Made by a program: the position numbers and the translations under genes
In this document: positions 60,059 to 64,000 of the stretch, one piece after another
Layout of the letters: every line of letters begins with the position of its first letter
How positions within the stretch are numbered: the stretch's first letter is position 1
Source: Lunularia cruciata
Lineage: Eukaryota > Streptophyta > Marchantiopsida > Lunulariales > Lunulariaceae
Length of the DNA stretch: 64,000 bases
Direction: 5' to 3'
Assembly: GCA_948567375.1 (NCBI GenBank)
Contig: OX419755.1
Coordinates: 61,081,945-61,145,944, forward strand
The notes under the pieces: model-generated
Told to the model about the DNA's origin: nothing
The model's input: the letters and a program-made list of their open reading frames with translations, nothing else
Database searches by the model: none

Positions 60059-60929
60059 GATGAAGCTTGGCTGTCACGAAACCAATGGACGATGTTGGAG
60101 ACGTCTATAAGGTTTTGTGGTTCATCGGTGACATCAATTGTGTTCATTATTCACATTAGTGGACAAATTGTTTTCACCATCTCATACATCACTTCCATTT
60201 ACATTTTATTCATCATCATGGGTTGTTTGTTTTTGGTCAAGTTTTTTAGTTTTACTTAGCAGAAGTGCACAAATACACGAATATATAATATAATATGGTT
60301 ATTTATTATTTCAAATAACATTGTTAATATGGTTATTTATTATTTCAAGTAACATTGTTGGAAGCAACCATATATAATATAGTATGGTTGTTTATTATTT
60401 CAAGTTGCGTTGTTGGAAGCAACCGAGTTTGCCTTGGTACTCATGAGTTTTTGAACAGAAACTTGGGACGAGGAGTATTGATAATTGTTCAGCTACTTCG
60501 GCACTGCGTGAGGCACATATGAAGTCGTTGGTGGTAATTGTTCAGCTACTTCGGCACTGCATGAGGCACAGATGAAGTCATTGGTGTTATCATTGTCAAT
60601 ACTCCTCGTATCGAGTTTCTGTTCTAAAACTCATGAGTGCCAAGGCAAACTCTGTTGCTTCCAACAGCGCTACTTGAAGTAATAAATATCCATATTATAT
60701 TATATATGCGTCTATTTGGGCACTTCTGCTGTGTAAAATTGAAAAACTTGACCAGTAGCAAGCATCTCCAGATGATGAATAAAGTGTAAATGGAGGTGAA
60801 GTATGAGATGGTGAAAACAATTTGTACACTGATGGGAATAATGAGCACACTTGATGTGACTAGTGAATCACAAAACCTTTTAGATGTCTCCAACATCGTC
60901 CACTCGTTTCGTGAAAGCCAAGCTTCATC
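60059..60929. mobile_element. foldback (long inverted-repeat) element
   Basis: Left arm 60059-60482 is matched in reverse by 60596-60929, with a loop of about 113 bp. Matching words include GATGAAGCTTGGCT, GGACGATGTTGGAGAC, TTGTTTTCACCATCTCATAC, GTTGGAAGCAAC and ATGAGTTTT. The left arm is about 90 bp longer owing to extra copies of a TTATTTATTATTTCAA unit (60295-60405). The arms differ at roughly one base in ten. Frames in it are incidental. It could be a Foldback-type DNA transposon or a locus that makes hairpin RNA. Confidence 0.85.
60482..60587. repeat. two-copy 53-bp tandem repeat in the foldback loop
   Basis: TAATTGTTCAGCTACTTCGG starts at 60482 and at 60535. The tail of the unit, TGAGGCACAGATGAAGTC and TTGGTGTTATC, occurs again twice outside the right arm at about 60954-60980 and 60991-61020. 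Confidence 0.9.
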
Positions 60930-61190
60930 TGTGCCTCACGACTTCATTTGTTGTGAGGCACATATGAAGTCATTGGTGTTATCAAGTCGAGTGAGGCACC
61001 GATAAAGTCGTTGGTGTTATCGTGGAGGTTTACTATGGCCGCCTTTTGCTTCCTTCAGTTGTTAGTGTCTCCGGACTCCAAAGTCCATAGCATTGGGTGT
61101 GATATACTTTATATATCTTGTCCTCTTATGCTTCGCTCTAGTTACACTTCTACATTTAGATCCGTTTCTGCAACCACATCCTTCGAGCAT

Positions 61191-61380
61191 TCTTGTTTTG
61201 TTCCATTCCCCTACTATTTCACTCCCTAGTCTTTTCCCTTCGATCTCGGACTCTACTATTTCACTCCCTAGTCTTTTTCTTGTTTTGTTCCATTCCCCTA
61301 CTATTTCACTCCCTAGTCTTTTCCCTTCGATCTCGGACTCTACTATTTCACTCCCTAGTCTTTTTCTTCCGATCTCTGAC
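61191..61380. repeat. 87-bp minisatellite, two full units and a partial third
   Basis: TCTTGTTTTGTTCCATTCCC begins at 61191 and again at 61278. Each unit itself holds two copies of CTACTATTTCACTCCCTAGT. As 87 is a multiple of three, the repeat stays open in several frames, on both strands: a 223-codon plus frame (61093-61764) and a 133-codon minus frame. Neither is recognised as a gene. Confidence 0.9.
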
Positions 61381-61764
61381 TGCTTCCTGCCTCGACCTCT
61401 AGTGTTTACTATGTTCCTACCCAACTCCATCCCACGTTCTTCATCTTCATCCATGCACTGCATCCTGGTGGGCTCTCACAGCAAGTTTCCTATTCCTCTC
61501 GCTTCATCCACGCACTGCATCCTGGCAGGCTCTTACAGCACACAAGCCTGTTTTCTATGCCTCTCGCTATCGGTTGCATTGCTGCTCTCGATTTCATTTT
61601 TACGGGTGAACTCTTCAGCAAGCTTTCTATGCCTCGCTAATGTTTGCATTGCTGTTCTCGATTTCACGTTCTTAACTGTCCATTGGCAATACGGTATTCA
61701 CAATTTTGTGCGCTTATGCCTTTGCTGCAGATTCCTTGCTATGAATTTTACATTAAAGCTTTAA

Positions 61765-64000
61765 TACTACTCTAGTATTGTGATTCCAGTACATGTATGT
61801 GCACTTCATGAGATCTGGATAACCCGTTCCCAGAACGGCTTATGCTCTCATATACCAACATATAATTAACCTACCATTCCTGGAATGAAATCATACACCT
61901 CACACCCTGGTTGGACTTTCTAAGAAATGCGTTCCGTACCGGATCAGAACAAGTGAAGAAACGTCAAAATGAGTGTGGATACTGTACAATACGGTGGATG
62001 ATTACGTTTCTTTGTGGTTGAGGCCTTCTTCCATGTTGCTTAGTACCTCCTGCCCTTTACTTGAGTGTGACCCCATCCTACTCTCCTCGTACTGTTCATT
62101 AATCACATTTCCTGTCGTTTTTCACTAGTTCCTCTCCCGAACATGGACTTCATCCCGAAAGCTTTCATTGAAGCATGGATCCACACATATACTGCGTAAC
62201 CCGATACAACGCGTCAAAGTTTTTCTACCGCAGTCGATCAGTCGAAGGCGTTACATCGCTGCCCCTGGGCTAAAGCAAGTGAAAACTACTGACGTTGATT
62301 CCATCCCTTGACCGTGGCTATGGACAAATCTCGCTTTAGTACGAGGAACGTGGGTACTGGACAGATCAACAAGTCCTCAAAAGGACTGGTAACCAAATAA
62401 TTATGGCGAGGAAGGGCTACTTTTACAAGTCCTATCCGTAATTCATGTGGGAATTCTTGTGGGTGCTTGAAATCCTGTAGAATTGACATCAGAAGACCTA
62501 GGTCGTGCCCAAAGCTTATTCACCATGTTGTAGTCTTCATTCTCGTCTGCAAGTTAGAGTACTGGGCAGAAGCAGTTACCGTACACCTATCTACAAGAAG
62601 GTCTTAAGTTGAATGACGAAATCTTCCTTGATCAACCTTAATATCTCTAGGCCGCGAGAAGATAAGTGTAAGTTCGTTTGACTTATGTCTCATCGAGAAG
62701 CATATATTTCTACCATGCATAGCTCTTTGCTCGCAATTCGTTATGTTGTGACTGTGCTTTTTCCTCGATTATCTTCGTAACCCCCGCCAATTATTTGGCA
62801 TGGCCTACCAATTTACGTTAGAGGGCGTGCATCGCCCTACTTGTGCCTTTAGTTTTTGCGAAAGTCTCTCTTCCGATAATCTCTTTCTGTTTTTTCCTGT
62901 CTACAGCATGGAATTGTATTGCTTAGCGTGTTCCTTCTTTTCATGGAGTAGGATGTCGCATCCATCTCAACTGACCTGTGTGCAGAAAAAGCCCGACCAA
63001 CCACCTGCCAATCCTGCAACCCTCTTAACTTCTCTAGGTATCTGGGTTGGAGCACGTCCCTATCTCCAGCTTGGCTTTCATCGTTCAGTTCGACCGTCGT
63101 TTACTTTCTTATGCAGGCCGATCTTTCCTCCTTCAGTTTAGAGTAAGCGGGTTCCTATCATCCGGACGACCGCTCTTGTTCTCGAAAGCTTTTCGGCATG
63201 GATTGCTGAAGGTAGTTGAAATTCTAAGGGAAGGGTGAATGCAAAAGCAAATCAGCAAATCCAATTCAGCTCTGTCGATAGAGAGTTTAAGCATAACCAA
63301 AACGCATACATACGTTGGGTGAAGGGTCATAATCTAGAATGCATATTACATCCGGAGATGGAAAAATCGAAAAATTTACAAATTACGTTTACGAGCTGCT
63401 AATAAAGCAATAACTAATGGCCCTGATGCAACTTATTAAGCCAGAACAGTAAGCTGTGCAATAACTTCTAAGTTCATTCTGGTATATATAGCGCACGTTC
63501 GACTGGATGCTGTAGACTGGCATGTTTCGTTTCTGAATTCCTTCTAGGCATCAAATACGAAATAGATCAGTGCTTTGTTCTAAAGCTTGTACGCAAATTA
63601 GCGGACCAATTACTCTCGGTATACAATCTGTATTACGCGTCTTTTACATGCGCCTGTTGAGCTTTGAGAAGTGGCGCTCATGTTCAGAAGTAGAGTGGCC
63701 TGCCCTTCGCACGTATTCAATGGAAGTACTTTTGATACATATGAGAGTCACTTTCAACTTCTTTTCTGTTGAGCAGCGTTCATCTTTACAGATTATGAGA
63801 TTGGTCACTGCACTGGCTTGAGTAATTGCTTCAACTTTACTCAAACACATTGAGACTACTTCCCTGAGTGGACTAGCCGTGTACACGAGTAAGAGCATCA
63901 GTTTAGCCATGCCAGAAGTTTTTCCTCAAAGTGGAATGGCCTACACCTCGGACTCTTGGGGGTTTTGCAAGAGATCCAATACATTCTCCCCTTCCCCCAT
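61765..64000. other. no gene recognised to the window end
   Basis: Mixed composition with frames under 115 codons. 61440-61660 still shows small tandem duplications around GCACTGCATCCTGG and TGCATTGCTG. Parts of 62.8-63.9 kb could hold exons of an unseen gene, but no motif supports this. Confidence 0.4.

Noticed and set aside
61062..61463. 133-codon charged minus-strand frame
   Set aside because: Entirely explained by the 87-bp minisatellite staying in frame. Kept only as a low-interest observation.

Overview
The window looks like nuclear DNA of a land plant. Two intact, intron-containing plant genes sit in long AT-rich stretches full of decayed LTR retrotransposons. The genes are a cytosolic-type cobalamin-independent methionine synthase (12 coding exons, 764 codons) and a DUF3133 zinc-ribbon / extra-large-G-like protein of the EDR4 superfamily (5 exons, 1115 codons). 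All introns placed are GT-AG and short. A bryophyte or other non-seed plant would fit, but that is a guess and the species was not identified.

Layout. 1-1.35 kb: a degraded coiled-coil reading frame and a 212-bp tandem duplication. 3.2-9.07 kb: a dead Ty3/gypsy chromovirus on the minus strand, with both LTRs, gag, zinc knuckle, protease, RT, integrase and chromodomain remnants, and a less decayed 250-bp insert. 12.55-12.96 kb: a solo LTR of the same family. 15.8-18.7 kb: exon-like coding remnants of an unidentified gene. 19.4-19.98 kb: a solo LTR of a second gypsy family. 22.3-27.2 kb: the methionine synthase gene, whose leader intron carries a 34-bp perfect palindrome. Around it (20.0-21.2, 27.7-28.4 and 33.7 kb) lie seven copies of a small unclassified repeat. 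Five have target-site duplications of 8-17 bp, so it behaves as a SINE-like retroposon.

36.5-46.4 kb: the second gypsy family as a long element on the plus strand, with two gag zinc knuckles, a DSG protease, RT, RNase H and integrase. Its last coding segment encodes a PHD-type zinc finger, an unusual C-terminus for a gypsy element. 46.4-53.5 kb has no recognised gene. 53.77-58.51 kb is the DUF3133 gene, followed 225 bp later by an unrecognised multi-exon gene on the same strand (58.74-59.96 kb). 60.06-60.93 kb is a large foldback (inverted-repeat) element, and 61.19-61.38 kb an 87-bp minisatellite. The rest is anonymous.

Many stops in the dead elements can be explained by C-to-T (or G-to-A) changes in former Gln or Arg codons, as expected after long cytosine methylation. 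The two main genes show none of this. They are housekeeping (methionine synthesis) and probable signalling or defence (DUF3133); nothing suggests they act together.
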